A DNA stretch of 64,000 nucleotides from Monocercomonoides exilis. Lineage: Eukaryota > Preaxostyla > Oxymonadida > Polymastigidae. Below the pieces are notes generated by a model. It saw only the letters and a list, made by a program, of their open reading frames with translations. It was not told where the DNA came from and did no database searches. The stretch spans positions 746,501 to 810,500 of the forward strand of contig LSRY02000006.1 in the NCBI GenBank assembly GCA_001643675.2. Reading direction: 5' to 3'. The translations under genes and the position numbers were made by a program. Positions 1 to 11,286 of this stretch are shown piece by piece; the first letter of the stretch is position 1, and every line of letters begins with the position of its first letter.

Positions 1-2256
1 AAATATCTTGTCAGTCATTTTGTCATTTTTTCAATTTTCTCTTGTCATATCACAGAGGTATATTTTCAAATGAAATCGAGAAACTTTCAAGCAAAGTCGA
101 AAGTTCGAAAAACTTCAAATTTTCAAAAAGATGACAAAAATCAACAAAAGTTAAAAAAACACTGTGATTGTTAAAATATCAATGATATTTGTTATTCAAA
201 TAATTTTTCATCTTTTTTCCGATATTTTTCTTTGCTTTCTTTTGTCCAATTACAAAATGAAAAAATATGAGAGAAATACTGACACATTTTGATCATATTT
301 CAATTGAAAGAACACTGCTTTACAAAAGATTTGTGAATTAAATATATTTATATTTTTTCTCAATTAATGAAGAATGATGTACGCAATATTGGCTTTCTTA
401 TTTCGCGTTTTTCATATCAAAAAACTCATTTCTTATGAAAGGCAACAAATGTTATAACTTTTGTTTGTTGTTTATTATTGAGTTTATTTTGGTTCGAAAT
501 CTTCAAAATTTGCAGAAATCAACAACACAAACATTGCAGATAATATTTCCAAAAACAGAATAACATTGTTTTTCTTCAGTTGAATTCTCTCTATTTAACG
601 TTTATTTTTTTTCTCAAAATTTCGTTTTGATTGAAAGTTATTCGACTTCGAATGAAAACTTTCGACTTTGAATGAAAGTTTTCCGACTTTGAATAATTTT
701 TGGTGTATTTATTTATTTATTGTTTTTCCATTATTTTTTTGTGTTTAGCTACATCACGTGTAATCACAATCAGATATAATCAAAAAAACTGTGTTAAGCT
801 AAAGGTAATTGCATCGATTTTTGACTTTTCTTGCAACATAAAAGAAAAAATTATGTTCTGTTTTTTAACTTTTTCTTTTGATTTTTCAAATTCAACATGT
901 CCAAATTTTTTTGGAAAGTTCCTTTTGTTTAATTTTCAAATAAAGAAAAATTATCATATTTCGATCAAATTTCTGTTTCCACTCACCAGATTTCATGAGA
1001 ATGAATATAATATCATCATCAAAAATTTGTTTCCATTACAGAAAAATTTGGTCTGTGTGAACAGAAATTTGAGAGCAATATGTAATTTTTATTCTATTTG
1101 TTAATTAAACAAAAGGAACATTTCAAAAATATTTTTTGACATAATTTAAGTGTGTATGTATTTGTTTTTTTCTTTCCCATAAATGTAATTTATTGAAAAG
1201 TCAGTTTAATTCAATTTTTTGGTTGAAAAAAAAAGTTCATTCAAACATTCAGCCAGTGTTTATAATGGTGAAAACTTTCAATAACCGTGAACAGTATCAT
1301 TATCTCAACAACCTTTGATGGTTTGATATCGTTTATATTCATTGTTAAACATTTTTTGTTTTCAAACTTATGTGACAGATAGATGTGAAATTACGTGCCT
1401 CACAAAAGATATTTTTTTTTAAATTGGAGAAAAAGTTGTTTCTTTTCATTTTGTCTTTAAGTTTGTATTTATTGAAGAAATAATTGGACTTATTGAACAA
1501 ATGGAACTGTCAACGGTAGTTGAGATAATCCAACTGTCCACAGTTATTGAAAGTATCTGCAATTATTGACACTAACAATATTTCGATTTAGGCTAATAAA
1601 TAATTATATAGTTGATCAGAATATTTCGCAAAATTGTAATTGCTTTCATATTTTTTCTATTCAATGAAATTATATGAATAGAAATTGTAATTTGATCACG
1701 ATGAAAATTATTTATTTTTTTTTTTTTAATACAATAAAAATATACATTTCAAAAATAATTTGTCAAATAATCAATGAGCAATCATCCAGTCTTTGATCTG
1801 GGTTTATATTGAATTCACTTTTTGAATTTTTTAATCCATCAAGTTTTCATAAAAAATAATCATCATCGTTATGTTATTGATTATTATTAGAAAAACTTAC
1901 CATTATTTTTTCTTTTTTTATAAGAAAAATAGTTTTTGCAACTGAAGCTTTTTTCGTGGTGTTGATTTTTCAAAGATTTTATTTCTTTAAAGAATAATAA
2001 TTCACACACAAAAGAAAAAACATGACAATCGTTTCAAAATGACTATGTTTGAGAATATGATCATTATTGAATTATTTTTGAAAGGAATCAAAAAATTTCT
2101 GTATTTTCTTTTCAATTTTCAAAGTGGATTTTAAAACAGAAATTTCAGTTAGAGAAAATAGGGATTAGAAAATAATCACATATCTTTTTCCCCCATTATT
2201 TTGTACACTGTCGAGCACTTTACGACTTTTTAAAGAATCAAAAATGTGTTTCTAAA
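1..2256. other. AT-rich intergenic region, no gene seen
   Basis: Very AT-rich sequence with long T and A runs. No open frame here shows convincing protein character; the longest open stretch (700-1104, plus) translates to a Phe/Asn/Ile/Lys-rich product typical of translated AT-rich noncoding DNA. It contains one inverted-repeat element (1269-1558) and a short repeat of TTCGACTTTGAATGAAA-like units near 640-690. I see no RNA gene. Confidence 0.6.
1269..1558. repeat. Foldback / MITE-like inverted repeat
   Basis: Bases 1269-1322 and 1504-1558 are imperfect inverted copies (about 41 matches in 53). Both contain ACTTTCAATAAC and ATTATCTCAAC in the same order when one is reverse-complemented. The arms enclose about 180 bp of AT-rich DNA. 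This fits a small non-autonomous DNA transposon or foldback element. No clear target-site duplication was found. Confidence 0.5.
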
Positions 2257-2285
2257 TATAGATTGTGTATAAAATACCGGACAAC
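2257..2285 (+). repeat. Left copy of a TIR-like sequence (AAATACCGGACA family)
   Basis: The sequence begins TATAGATTGTG and continues to AAAATACCGGACAAC. It is the inverted partner of 5511-5542 and resembles the termini of the palindromic element at 11818-12192, which carries AAATACCGGACATCGC near its end. It is probably a remnant or terminus of the same transposon family. Confidence 0.45.
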
Positions 2286-3545
2286 ATTAACTATAAAGGG
2301 TTTGAGAATAATAATAACCTAATCAAACAAGCAGTGTCAAAATTCATTATGCTAATAAAATAAAATTGTTTTTCCTATTATTTCAATAATATTTAGATAT
2401 TGATCCCATTAAATCTTTATTGTTTTTTTTTTTTTTTTGCAATATATATTCGTGACAATTTTGCTTCAACTTTAATATATAAAAGGAGCTTTGCAAGGAA
2501 AAAATCATCGATTCACAAACAAATACGCACATACGAAAATTAAACTGTTTATTTTTTTTCTATTTGGAAAACGAAATTATGTCAAATAAAAAACAATAAA
2601 CAATAATACTAAATACTATATATTTTAACAGGGAAATGAATATCGACAAGTCTCTTCCTCATCACATTAACATTAACCTAAAAATCATCAAAAATGATTT
2701 TTGAAAAATAACTTCAAAAGTTTTGAAACAAAAAACAGGAATCAAAACGAAAATTTCTTTTCAATCAACAAAATCAATAAATCGAGTTCAATAACTCTAA
2801 GAAAAATATCAAAAGCATTGAAAACACATGAAAATATAACTAGATCAACAGTTTAAAACATCTATAAGAAAAAAGAAAATAAAACAAGAGTAAATGAGCA
2901 ACCGTATTTGTCTGAATATGGTTTGCTTGAAAGAACGATTCAAATATTGAATCCAAATATATTTATATTAATTGTGGAAAAGCCAAAGAGCCTAAAATTA
3001 TAAAGCATCCGGATTCACTAATAGAAACATTATTTGTAACAACGCAATCCATTAAACAAACCTTCAATTCATATATTTATTATTCACAATCGTTTTAACG
3101 TTAATTAAGTAATGAACGAAAATTTTCATGTGTGTGATATTTCAAGATCGTCATGCCATAAATCAAATTTCAAGAAATATAAAAAAATATTTGTTTGATT
3201 TTTGTTTTCAAAATGATTTTTTCTGATTATTCAACGATTCAGATTTTGAAAAATGTTAACAATTGTGTTGATAAATAATTGAAGAAAAGATAAATGGAGT
3301 TTTGAGCGACTAAATATGGACAATCCTCGATCAATTTTGAAAAACCAATAACAACTCGCCACTCAATCCGAAATCATATAATCATTCAACTCATTAGCTT
3401 CATTTTGAATTCTCCTTCACTCTCCACTATTTTCACATTTCCCTAGAGAAAAAAACTTCTGGATCACTGATTTCACATCTGAATTCATTACAGAGTCCAA
3501 TTCAACAATCTTCATTTAATTTTTGATTAAGGCAAATCATATTGT
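2286..3545. other. AT-rich spacer inside the possible 2257-5542 element
   Basis: Poly-A and poly-T-rich sequence with no credible reading frame on either strand. It separates the left TIR-like sequence from the beta-helix pseudogene fragment. No promoter or RNA gene was recognised. Confidence 0.4.
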
Positions 3546-4450
3546 TCAACACTTTCCTCCAACAACACTCATCACGCAACTCTTCACGTGCAACTCGTAA
3601 TTTTGCCTGTTTGAATCGACAACAAATTTGACAGTTCTGTTAAAACTGGAAGGAACAACAATCCCAATGAACTTCTTATATGAATGTGATGATGATTTCA
3701 GAACACATTCTTGAGAGCCACTCACCTCCCTTTGACATTCGATCTGCAAAATAACATCAGTTTTTGCCTTCAAACTAATCCCGCTCACATCTGCACATCC
3801 GGTAACAGTCGATTTTGTACATAGAATAATCTCCTGTTTAATATTCAGCGTTCTCTTCAAACGCTCCATTCCATAATTCACACTCAAACAAGGTGCCTTT
3901 TCCAACCCACAATACATCTCTTCCGCTCCAGATTTCCCATCCACAAATACCTTGTCAGAAAAGCATCCATCCAGAAATATGAACAAGTCCACATCCCAAT
4001 CACAAAACATTTGCGTTCTATCATGTCCAACAATCGAATTATCTTTTTGAGTGATGCTTGTTATGAAGGCGAACATGGGCTCTTTCACAGAAGCTACAAA
4101 TGATTCACACACAAAATACACATCTCTTCCGACACTGGCCTTGTTGGCTGAAAACACGATATTGGTGATGGCAAAGGAGGATTCTGACACTTCTGAATCA
4201 TCCTTGTACTCGACCATGAGAGCATCGCCTCTTCCTCCAGAACTTGTATCCTCGCTCACAGATCAGCTGGAGAAGGCTGTGTCACTCACTGAAAATGTGT
4301 TGGCAGGGGCAGATGATGCGAATGAGATACACCCGCCATTGGTAGCAGTCTGTTGGCTCAACTGTTCTGAGTTGATGCTGGTCATGGTGCAGTTGGCGAG
4401 GGAGAGGACAGGAGACGCGAATGGCAAGCTTTGGATGAAATTAATTGAAT
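3546..4450 (-). pseudogene. Beta-helix surface-protein fragment, 5'-truncated and interrupted by TGA
   Basis: On the minus strand one frame runs from about 4450 down to the TGA at 3546-3548 and is broken only by a TGA at 4263-4265. It encodes pieces typical of the ectodomain of the large gene at 36058-44892: a GGCISFASSA-like turn, then IVFSANKASVGRDVYFVCE (compare VRFWGNEAFVGKDVFIRCE in the large protein), then CGLEKAPCLS, the Cys-Gly...Pro-Cys-x-Ser module hallmark. The internal TGA sits where relatives usually have a Cys between two Ser residues. No signal peptide, membrane span or kinase part is present. I infer a dead partial duplicate of a neighbouring-family gene; a spliced short gene is less likely. 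Confidence 0.6.
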
Positions 4451-5510
4451 AGTAGAATAGAAGAAAACAGAAGAAGAAATGATTTAAAAGAAGATAAAAA
4501 TACTCAATTGCTATCAAGTTCAATTTTTTCTGTTATTCAAAATTTATTTTCTATTTATGTTATTGTTTTAAAAAAAATGGATTTTTTTTTTCATGGAGCG
4601 AATTGTTATTTTTGGAATTATTCAAATATTTGTTTTTGTCTTTTCAATGAATAGAATCAGATTTGACAAATTTTTGTTTATCACTACAAACAAATAGTTT
4701 TTATGATATTCACTTTTTGAATAAATAGGACATCAGACTTTCACAAAGAATCGAGTTTATTTAGAAATTCTATTAAATGATAAAAAAAGATTGCAAAAAA
4801 AAAATTTAAAAATTTTAACAAGGTTGTTAGAATTTGAAAAGAATGAACCAATACGCGAAACATCTTTAAATCGATTTGAAAACATTCCCTTTTAAAGAAT
4901 ATTCTTTATTTTTTGTGAGTTTTTCAATTGGTTGTCAAATGCAATATTCACCTCAAAGAAGAACAACCGCTCAACTTAATGAAACACCTTGCAAACTTCA
5001 TTCGATTCAGATCTTTATTCAACAAGAAAACATAAATAAATTCATGACTAAAAAATTTTGCATTCGATGCGAAGAAGTCCCAGGTTTTCACAGAGGAGGC
5101 TCAGTCATATTTTTCACTTCCATTTATGGTTGGGAATATTCATGAAGCTGCAAACATAAAACATCATTAATCTTTTCTCGAGAAGCAAATTCATAACTGT
5201 TATTGTTGTTGTTTAACATCGGAATTGCTTCTTTTTGTTTGTTTTTATTGAAAATGTTGCTTCTGCAATAATTAACATTGCATGTTTGAGTTTTCAATTA
5301 AAACTCTTTTCTTCCACAAACAAATTTCATTGTTTTTTTGATAGCAATATTTTTTATCATCCCATAAAAAGAATATATTTCTAACTTCTTGAAATATTCT
5401 TAGAATGAATGTTAAATTTAACAAATTTATGATACACAAAATAATAAAACTAAAATCACAGATTCGTGGAAATGATCATACCATTTTTAAGTTTTTTGTC
5501 CGGTTTTTTT
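4451..5510. other. AT-rich region with one weak open frame
   Basis: It is mostly low-complexity AT sequence. A frame at 4876-5145 on the plus strand (ATG at 4939, ending in TGA) gives about 68 residues with mixed composition, including CIRCEEVPGFHRGG. No homologue is recognised and no flanking exon could be joined, so it may be a short gene, an exon or chance. Confidence 0.25.
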
Positions 5511-5542
5511 TGCGATGTCCGGTATTTTTTGCACAATCTATA
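5511..5542 (-). repeat. Right copy of the TIR-like sequence (inverted)
   Basis: The sequence TGCGATGTCCGGTATTTTTTGCACAATCTATA is, after reverse complementation, close to 2257-2285 and to the terminus at 12160-12194. A second CCGG-containing unit lies just inside (around 5498). It ends next to a TA dinucleotide, as expected for Tc1/mariner/pogo elements. Confidence 0.5.
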
Positions 5543-6620
5543 AATGGGGGAAAATATGGCACTTCAAGCGTTTTCAGAGAAAAAATTTGCAACTGAATAA
5601 AATATGAATTCAAAGCACAATTAATAAGTTTTCAGAACTTATATTTTAGAAAATTTTGACTTTGTAATAGAAAATAATAACAAATTTGGTTTCATGAATA
5701 TTTTTGTCCAAATAATTGTGAAAAATTATCCAAAACAAAGGTTCTGAAAAAACTTTTCATAAAACAATACATGCTAATGTCAATAACGACATTTCTCTAA
5801 GAATGCAACATAAAAATAGATTGTCAAATTAATAAAAGGAAGAGATTGTTTCACAATTGTCATTTTGGGTTATGGAAATATATAAAATTTCAATTTGAGA
5901 GCATCTATGATATTTTGGTGAATTCTTCGAATCAATTTATATTCTCGAAGAATAAAGATATAATAGTGAAATAGAAAAAAACATAAAAAAACAGACTTAT
6001 GCAATTTCAAAATCAGCAATGATAATCAGTTCCATATGGTCAATTCATCAACAAAAAGAAGTTAAAAATCGTGTTTAATATCTAAATGTGTTTGCTTTTT
6101 TTTTTGTGAATTAATTTGTTAACCTCTTGTTTTTGAAAAGAAAAATGAAAATATGAAAATTTTAATAATTTCATTTTGGAATTTTCGTATGGGAAAGTTA
6201 TCCAAATATTATTCTTTTGCTTTGCTGAGCAGAATATCAGAAGAAAGGTGGTTGCCAAGATACAATCAGCACATGTGGATTGCAATTTTTCGTATTCAAC
6301 TTGAACAGGGGATGAAAAATAAATTCGATTTCGAAGCATTTGGAAGAGAGCGAAATGGAATGACAACAATTGGACGGCTCTTGGATTGAAAAATGCAGAA
6401 ATAATTTTTTTGTGAGGAAAATGGATGATAACATAGAAAGAAGGATATTTAAGGAGAAAAAAGGATGTTGGAGAAAGGAGCACAGGAAAACAATGGAAAA
6501 GGAGAATGGCAACATTAATGATTGGACAATCTTCTGCATTTGCGAAAGAGATGGCAGGTGTGTTCTTTTGAGTATATTTTATAATCAATGCAAAACTAAT
6601 TATTTATCTATTTTTTGAAT
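5543..6620. other. AT-rich region with a weak purine-rich coding-like stretch
   Basis: From about 6220 to 6560 the plus strand is purine-rich. Two overlapping frames give protein-like text (a stretch with ERWLPRYNQHMWIAIF ending in TGA near 6389, then KCRNNFFVRKMDDNIERR up to a GGCAG/GTGTGT donor-like site at 6560). No consistent gene model could be built and no family is recognised. The rest is AT-rich filler. Confidence 0.25.
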
Positions 6621-6659
6621 AATGTTTTTTCCAGACAACAGCATTTTTTATGTTGAACG

Positions 6660-7376
6660 TCATTCCTGGTGACAATCCATTTTAAGTTGCATTTTTGAGG
6701 ATAATATTGTTTCTTCTTCTTCTCTTTCGTTTTCTTCATAAATGAGATTTTTTTTATCATTTGGCGGATGAAAAGAACGTTTTCTTCGAATATGAGAATT
6801 TTTTGTTTGAATAGCCTTCAAATTGAAGTGTTTCAACAAGGAATGAGTTTGAAATCTTTTTTCATATTTCAACACTCAGAAAAATTCATTTTTTTCATTT
6901 TTTCTTCGATTGGATAAACTGAAATGTGTGCTTTCTCTCAAAGCAAATTGAATCTTATTTGTAATCACACCGAATTCAAACTCTGCCACTTTTGACTAGT
7001 TTTCTGGAAAGTAATTAGAATTCACTTTTTTCATTGTCATTTTTGGAATTCATTAAAACTTTCAAAATAGATGAGCACGATTGCAAATTTAAACAATGAG
7101 TCTTTTTCTTCGCCTTCTCCATTCAACAGCATTTGTTGAGTTCATATGGCTCATATCAATTCATTTTGTGGCAAACATCTTTTTTCTACTTCTAATTCAT
7201 TATAATCAACAAAATCATCATCATCTTCTTCTTCTTCTTCATCTTCCTCTTCCTCTTCCTCTTCTTCTTCTTCTTACCAATTCTCGTCAACATATTCATT
7301 ATCTGATTGTTTCTCAATCATTTTCTGCACTTCTGTCTGGCCTGTACTCTGTTACAATCTTTTCCTCTAATGTCAT
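6660..7376 (-). CDS. Possible small multi-exon gene, unknown function
   Basis: The minus-strand segment from about 6875 to the TGA at 6660-6662 reads as a charged protein (YEKRFQTHSLLKHFNLKAIQ, then an RRKRSFHPPNDKKN region and an EENEREEEE run), preceded by an AG acceptor-like site. Further upstream on the same strand, around 7376-7100, lie an ATG (MTLEEKIVTEYRPD...) and a highly acidic Glu/Asp run followed by FVDYNELEVEKRC, with a TAA between the tryptophan and the acidic run. I could not connect these pieces with phase-correct introns. The gene is likely real but its structure is unresolved, and part of it may have decayed. Confidence 0.3.
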
Positions 7377-7856
7377 TTAAATGGCTGTTTTCAAAGAATA
7401 TGAACAAAAAAAGCAATTTTTATTCTTTTTTTCTTCTTCACATCCCAATTCACCAAAATCATATCTTATCAGTGCAATATGGTCAAGTTCAGAGATGAAA
7501 GCAATCATTATTATGATTGTTGTCTTCAGGAAAAAACGGTGAAAATCAAATTTTTATTATCTATATGAAGAAGTGATAAATTTATATTCTTTAAAAAATG
7601 TCAATAATGAATTAATGAAAAAAGAACAAATTTGAGCTATTTTCAAAAGTGCTGCTTGAACAGTTGTTTATCTCTTTCAAATAAGAAATAACTAAAATAT
7701 TAATGAAATTCTTGTCTTTATTCACATTCGTTAAACCCATCAAAGATTTCTCTCCTCAAATGCACAATTTTCCTTGTCGCCACACTCAGCTTTTCCGCAA
7801 ATCTATTCATTTCATTCTTTCATTTGTTTCTGTCTTCTCGTTTTTTTTTTCATCTC
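7377..7856. other. Intergenic, no gene seen
   Basis: AT-rich sequence between two minus-strand coding regions. Open frames here are short and Phe/Ser-rich. Nothing is recognised apart from T-runs that could serve the 3' end of the 7857-9407 frame. Confidence 0.4.
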
Positions 7857-9407
7857 TCATTTCCTGGTTCTGTTTTCCAAATACAACAATTCCCCATCTA
7901 ATGCCAAACTCATAATTCCATACCCTTCTCTTCTCTTCTCTCTCCTCCCAAACAGCCTCTCCCAAATAAACGTGATGCTTATCTTCCCGTCCGGCTGAAT
8001 CATCTTTTCCAAATCCGGCTTCTTTTCAATCCGCTCCCGCTCTGTACGCAGCTCCACCAGCACCTCCGTAACCGTCATTGCCACCAGATAGTCACTCCAG
8101 CTCCCACACGAAATTTCGCCAACAAGCCTCAAAAACCTCAAATGCAGAGATTCCTCATACAAAATATGCTCTTCCTTCTTTCTCCAAATCAATAGAGCTG
8201 CACTTTCCCCCTTGTTCCTCATTTGTTGCCAAACCTTTCTTCGACATTTCCACCTGTTCAATATCTTTCCCCATACCCTCTGAACTTCTATCTGAAGTTA
8301 TGCCCAAAGATCCATCTGCTGCTTCTTCTTCTGCTCACGAAATCTTTTGTTGGATACCATCAGCTGACGAAGTGCTGCACACTTCAGCACATAATGATGC
8401 AACTTGTCTGCATCCGCCCCCGCCTTCACAAAACTTTGCCGAACAAACCCAAGCGCCTCCACAACCAGCGGTACCATCGCTTCTTCCAGCTTCCCCTGAT
8501 TTTCTTAGATTCTCTCCACAAACTCTCTGTGCGCTGTCAAATACCTGCCTTTCTCCTCATTCCCATCACCTCCCTCTCTCTCTCCATCATCTTTTCCCTT
8601 TTCTTCTCCCTCTTCTTCTCCCTCTTTGCCTCTCCTTTCTCCTTCCTCTGCTTCTTCCCGCTCCTCCAGCACAGCCAGCGCAATCGCTTCTGGTGACAGA
8701 ACCACATCTTCCATCCTCAGCCAAACGGCCTCCATTCCATTCTCCACAATCTCCCTCACTTCATACACTGCAACCCTTTGCTCCATCACTTCGTCATCCA
8801 GCTTCACAACCACACGCCTCGACTGTTGCGATCACCATATTTGCAGTGAAGGGTCAAACAGATCGCAGATCGACATGAACGAATTCGCATCTGCCGCTGA
8901 AAAAATCCGCTTGCTCCCCGACTTCGTGCCCTCCGACACCACAAGAGACTGAAGCTGCGCCACCAGCGGAACAGAAAGCATCGCCGAAAGCGCTTCATCG
9001 TACGCACACACAACACCCACATGCAGCACCCCCCGCCGAGCCACAACATATCCACGCTGCGTTTGCAGCTCCCGCAGCGACAGCAGCAGCTGCTACAGCT
9101 GCATGTGCCGCACATACACCTCAGCCGCCTTTGGCACCATAATCCGCAGCCGACTCTCGATGTCATCCACTGCTGCTGCAAACGCGTTTGATGCTGCGAC
9201 AAATATCTCAGAAAGGCCAATCGCAGTGGATGATGATGAAAAAAATGAAAAATTTGAAGATTCCAAAAGAAGAGACGATTGATGAGATATATTTTCTGCT
9301 AGACTTTTTTTAAGATAAGCCTTCGAATCCAACAGAAGCACAACCAATAGCATAAGTGCTATATCAACACAAGGATAAGAAAGGCGAACCAACCAAAAAT
9401 ACTCTCC
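7857..9407 (-). pseudogene. Coiled-coil protein frame with four in-frame stops
   Basis: A single minus-strand frame of about 510 codons ends with TGA at 7857-7859. It stays in register but contains TAG at 9093-9095, TGA at 8832-8834, TAA at 8505-8507 and TAA at 8298-8300. Sequence on both sides of each stop is clearly protein-like: ESRLRIMVPKAAEVYVRHM, then ARRGVLHVGVVCAYDEAL, then an acidic Glu/Gly-rich helix, then WSDYLVAMTVTEVLVELRTE. The third position is GC-rich, like the strong genes of this window, and no frameshift is seen. Its 5' limit is uncertain; an acceptor-like TTTCGCAG lies next to 9407. No family is recognised. Either it is a decayed gene, or the TAA/TAG codons are read as Gln (three of the four fit), which would leave only the TGA unexplained. 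Confidence 0.55.
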
Positions 9408-9879
9408 TTAATCTGCGAAAGCGCAAATGGAACAGTGGTTTTTCAGGTTAAATGTTGAAATGAAAAGAGGTTGAGTTGGTAATGAAGGAATTACCGTTTG
9501 GCACCAACACCACATGAATCAAATGACAGTGAAATGAAAAGATCAATCACCGAAACAGAGAATGCAGTGATCGTTGCTTTCTTCCCATTCTGGTGATACT
9601 GGAAAAATAAACTTACATTTTATCTCGTTTCACATTTCTTTGCTTAATTATTGGGACACAGGTTATTGTGCGAAATATTTTGATAGATCATATCCAACTA
9701 ATTATTCATTTTTGCGCTTTAACATAATTTCCTGACTTTTTGAATTTTTTGTGACAAATAAAAGTGAAAATTAGTTCAGTCACTCACAATTCATGTTAAT
9801 TGTTAAATGTTGGCAACAATGATTCTTAAATTATTATGGTTGCTTCGGTTAAACATATTTGTCTATCTTTTTACTGGAA
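9408..9879. other. Spacer upstream of the transposase
   Basis: AT-rich, with no gene. I looked here for a terminal inverted repeat matching sequence downstream of 11286 and found none, so the transposase ORF has no visible element boundary on this side. Confidence 0.4.
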
Positions 9880-11286
9880 ATGCCTTCAACATTATCGACT
9901 TTTTCTATATCTTCATTTGAAACAACATTAACAGGATTCATTCCAAAATTAGACCTCCACTTCATTTCATCCTTCTTGTCTCGAAAACCTTCAAAAACAA
10001 AAGTTTCATTAATTCGTTCATTCTTCGACGCTTGCAAAATTAGAAAAGCAAAAATACCTTCAAACGTGCGTATTGCAAAGGCACTCAACTGCACACCGAG
10101 CCTTGTCTGCCAGATTCGAACTGGATATATAAGAAAAAAGGTGATTGAGAAAAAGAACATGTTGATGACTCGAAAGCAAGAAAAACGAGTCATGGAAATA
10201 CTGAAAAATTTGAGAGATAAAAGAAAGCAAATCACACCGAAAACGCTAAGAGCCGTTGTTGCAAAAGTTTGTCATAAAGCTCCTTCTCACAATTTTCATT
10301 CTTCATTCATAAAAAGGCATAGCGAGGAATTGATGATCGTTCCTTCAAGCGTGAGAGAAGAAAAAAGAATGAAAATATCGGAACAAAGTATTATAACCTG
10401 GAAAAATTACTTGACTCAATATGTGAATGGAAAATATTCTTCAATGATCTTTTGTGCTGATGAATCAGGTTATCATGATCATAAAGATACAAGAAAGGTG
10501 AACCTTATAATCGGAACAAATGAAAATCGTGAAATTAATCACACGCCTGTTGACAGAGGAGAAAAAAGGAAATCATTGCTCCACTGCATTTCACTTGATG
10601 GAACTTTTGTTCCTCCTTGTTTTCTTGTACAAAAACCATTCAACATTAGATCCCTTCAATCTTTTGGCTATCAAATCGGAATTCATGGTTGCGTTGAAAT
10701 TGGGAATTCGTCTTATTTTACAAAGGAGTTGTTTGAAAACTGGATTGAGAAAGTTTTCATTCCTCATGTCAACATTAAAAGAATGATTTTGCCAGATATA
10801 CATGCACAAGCGGTGTTGATGCTTGATGGGTGCCGAATACACTTGTCGGACAACGTATTGACTCGACTTGCTAATGAAAATATATTGCTTTTGATTTTAC
10901 CTCCAAATACCACACATTTGTTGCAGTCATTGGATTTGTCAATTTTCTCTCTCTGGAAGCTTCAAATTCAACAGGTTAGGTCGGGTTCAACGCACGACAG
11001 CGTGGAACAACTTTTGTGGGTTGCAGTGAATGCTATTCTGCAAGTTTCTTCGTCGATTAACATTTTTTCTGCTTTTAAAGAAAGTGGACTTGTGAATGAT
11101 TTTCACAGAGCTCCTTCAACAGCGCGGATCTTCGAAGAAAGCTTCCAAAAAGTGATTGAAATTGTCAAATTGGACAACAAGTCATTGCCACTGTCATGCA
11201 CAAGACAAACAAGACAAACAAAAGGAGGAGAGTGGGGAATTATGAACATTGACAAGATGCCAGTTTATTCTGGACTTCCGCAATAA
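9880..11286 (+). CDS. Pogo/Tigger-like DDE transposase
   Basis: A 468-residue ORF from the first ATG in frame, ending in TAA. The N-terminus (about residues 45-85) looks like a helix-turn-helix DNA-binding region (SNVRIAKALNCTPSLVCQIR). The catalytic core has the three acidic motifs of the DDE_1 (pogo, Tc1/mariner superfamily) family: FCADESGY near residue 195, VLMLDGCRIH near 315 and LPPNTTHLLQSLDLSIFSLW near 350, so the triad is DDD. The length matches typical pogo transposases (about 430-550 aa) and no stop or frameshift is seen, so it may be intact. No TIRs were found directly around it, so it could be an element with eroded ends or a domesticated gene. An AATAAA lies at 11368. Palindromic elements with CAG/TA termini nearby (11818-12192) may be its non-autonomous relatives. 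Confidence 0.85.
   Translation: MPSTLSTFSISSFETTLTGFIPKLDLHFISSFLSRKPSKTKVSLIRSFFDACKIRKAKIPSNVRIAKALNCTPSLVCQIRTGYIRKKVIEKKNMLMTRKQEKRVMEILKNLRDKRKQITPKTLRAVVAKVCHKAPSHNFHSSFIKRHSEELMIVPSSVREEKRMKISEQSIITWKNYLTQYVNGKYSSMIFCADESGYHDHKDTRKVNLIIGTNENREINHTPVDRGEKRKSLLHCISLDGTFVPPCFLVQKPFNIRSLQSFGYQIGIHGCVEIGNSSYFTKELFENWIEKVFIPHVNIKRMILPDIHAQAVLMLDGCRIHLSDNVLTRLANENILLLILPPNTTHLLQSLDLSIFSLWKLQIQQVRSGSTHDSVEQLLWVAVNAILQVSSSINIFSAFKESGLVNDFHRAPSTARIFEESFQKVIEIVKLDNKSLPLSCTRQTRQTKGGEWGIMNIDKMPVYSGLPQ

Noticed and set aside
700-1104. 134-codon open frame as a gene
   Set aside because: Composition is Phe/Asn/Ile/Lys-dominated, as in translated intergenic DNA, with no motif and no flanking gene structure.
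1771-1800. Match of ACCCAGATCAAAGACT (reverse strand) to 46045-46062 as a shared kinase exon
   Set aside because: The 16-bp identity is not extended on either side and the frame at 1771-1800 is not protein-like; chance is likely in such AT-rich DNA.
8832-8844. A 13-nt GTGATCGCAACAG mini-intron removing the TGA at 8832
   Set aside because: Its length is not a multiple of three and splicing it would shift the downstream frame into an early stop.
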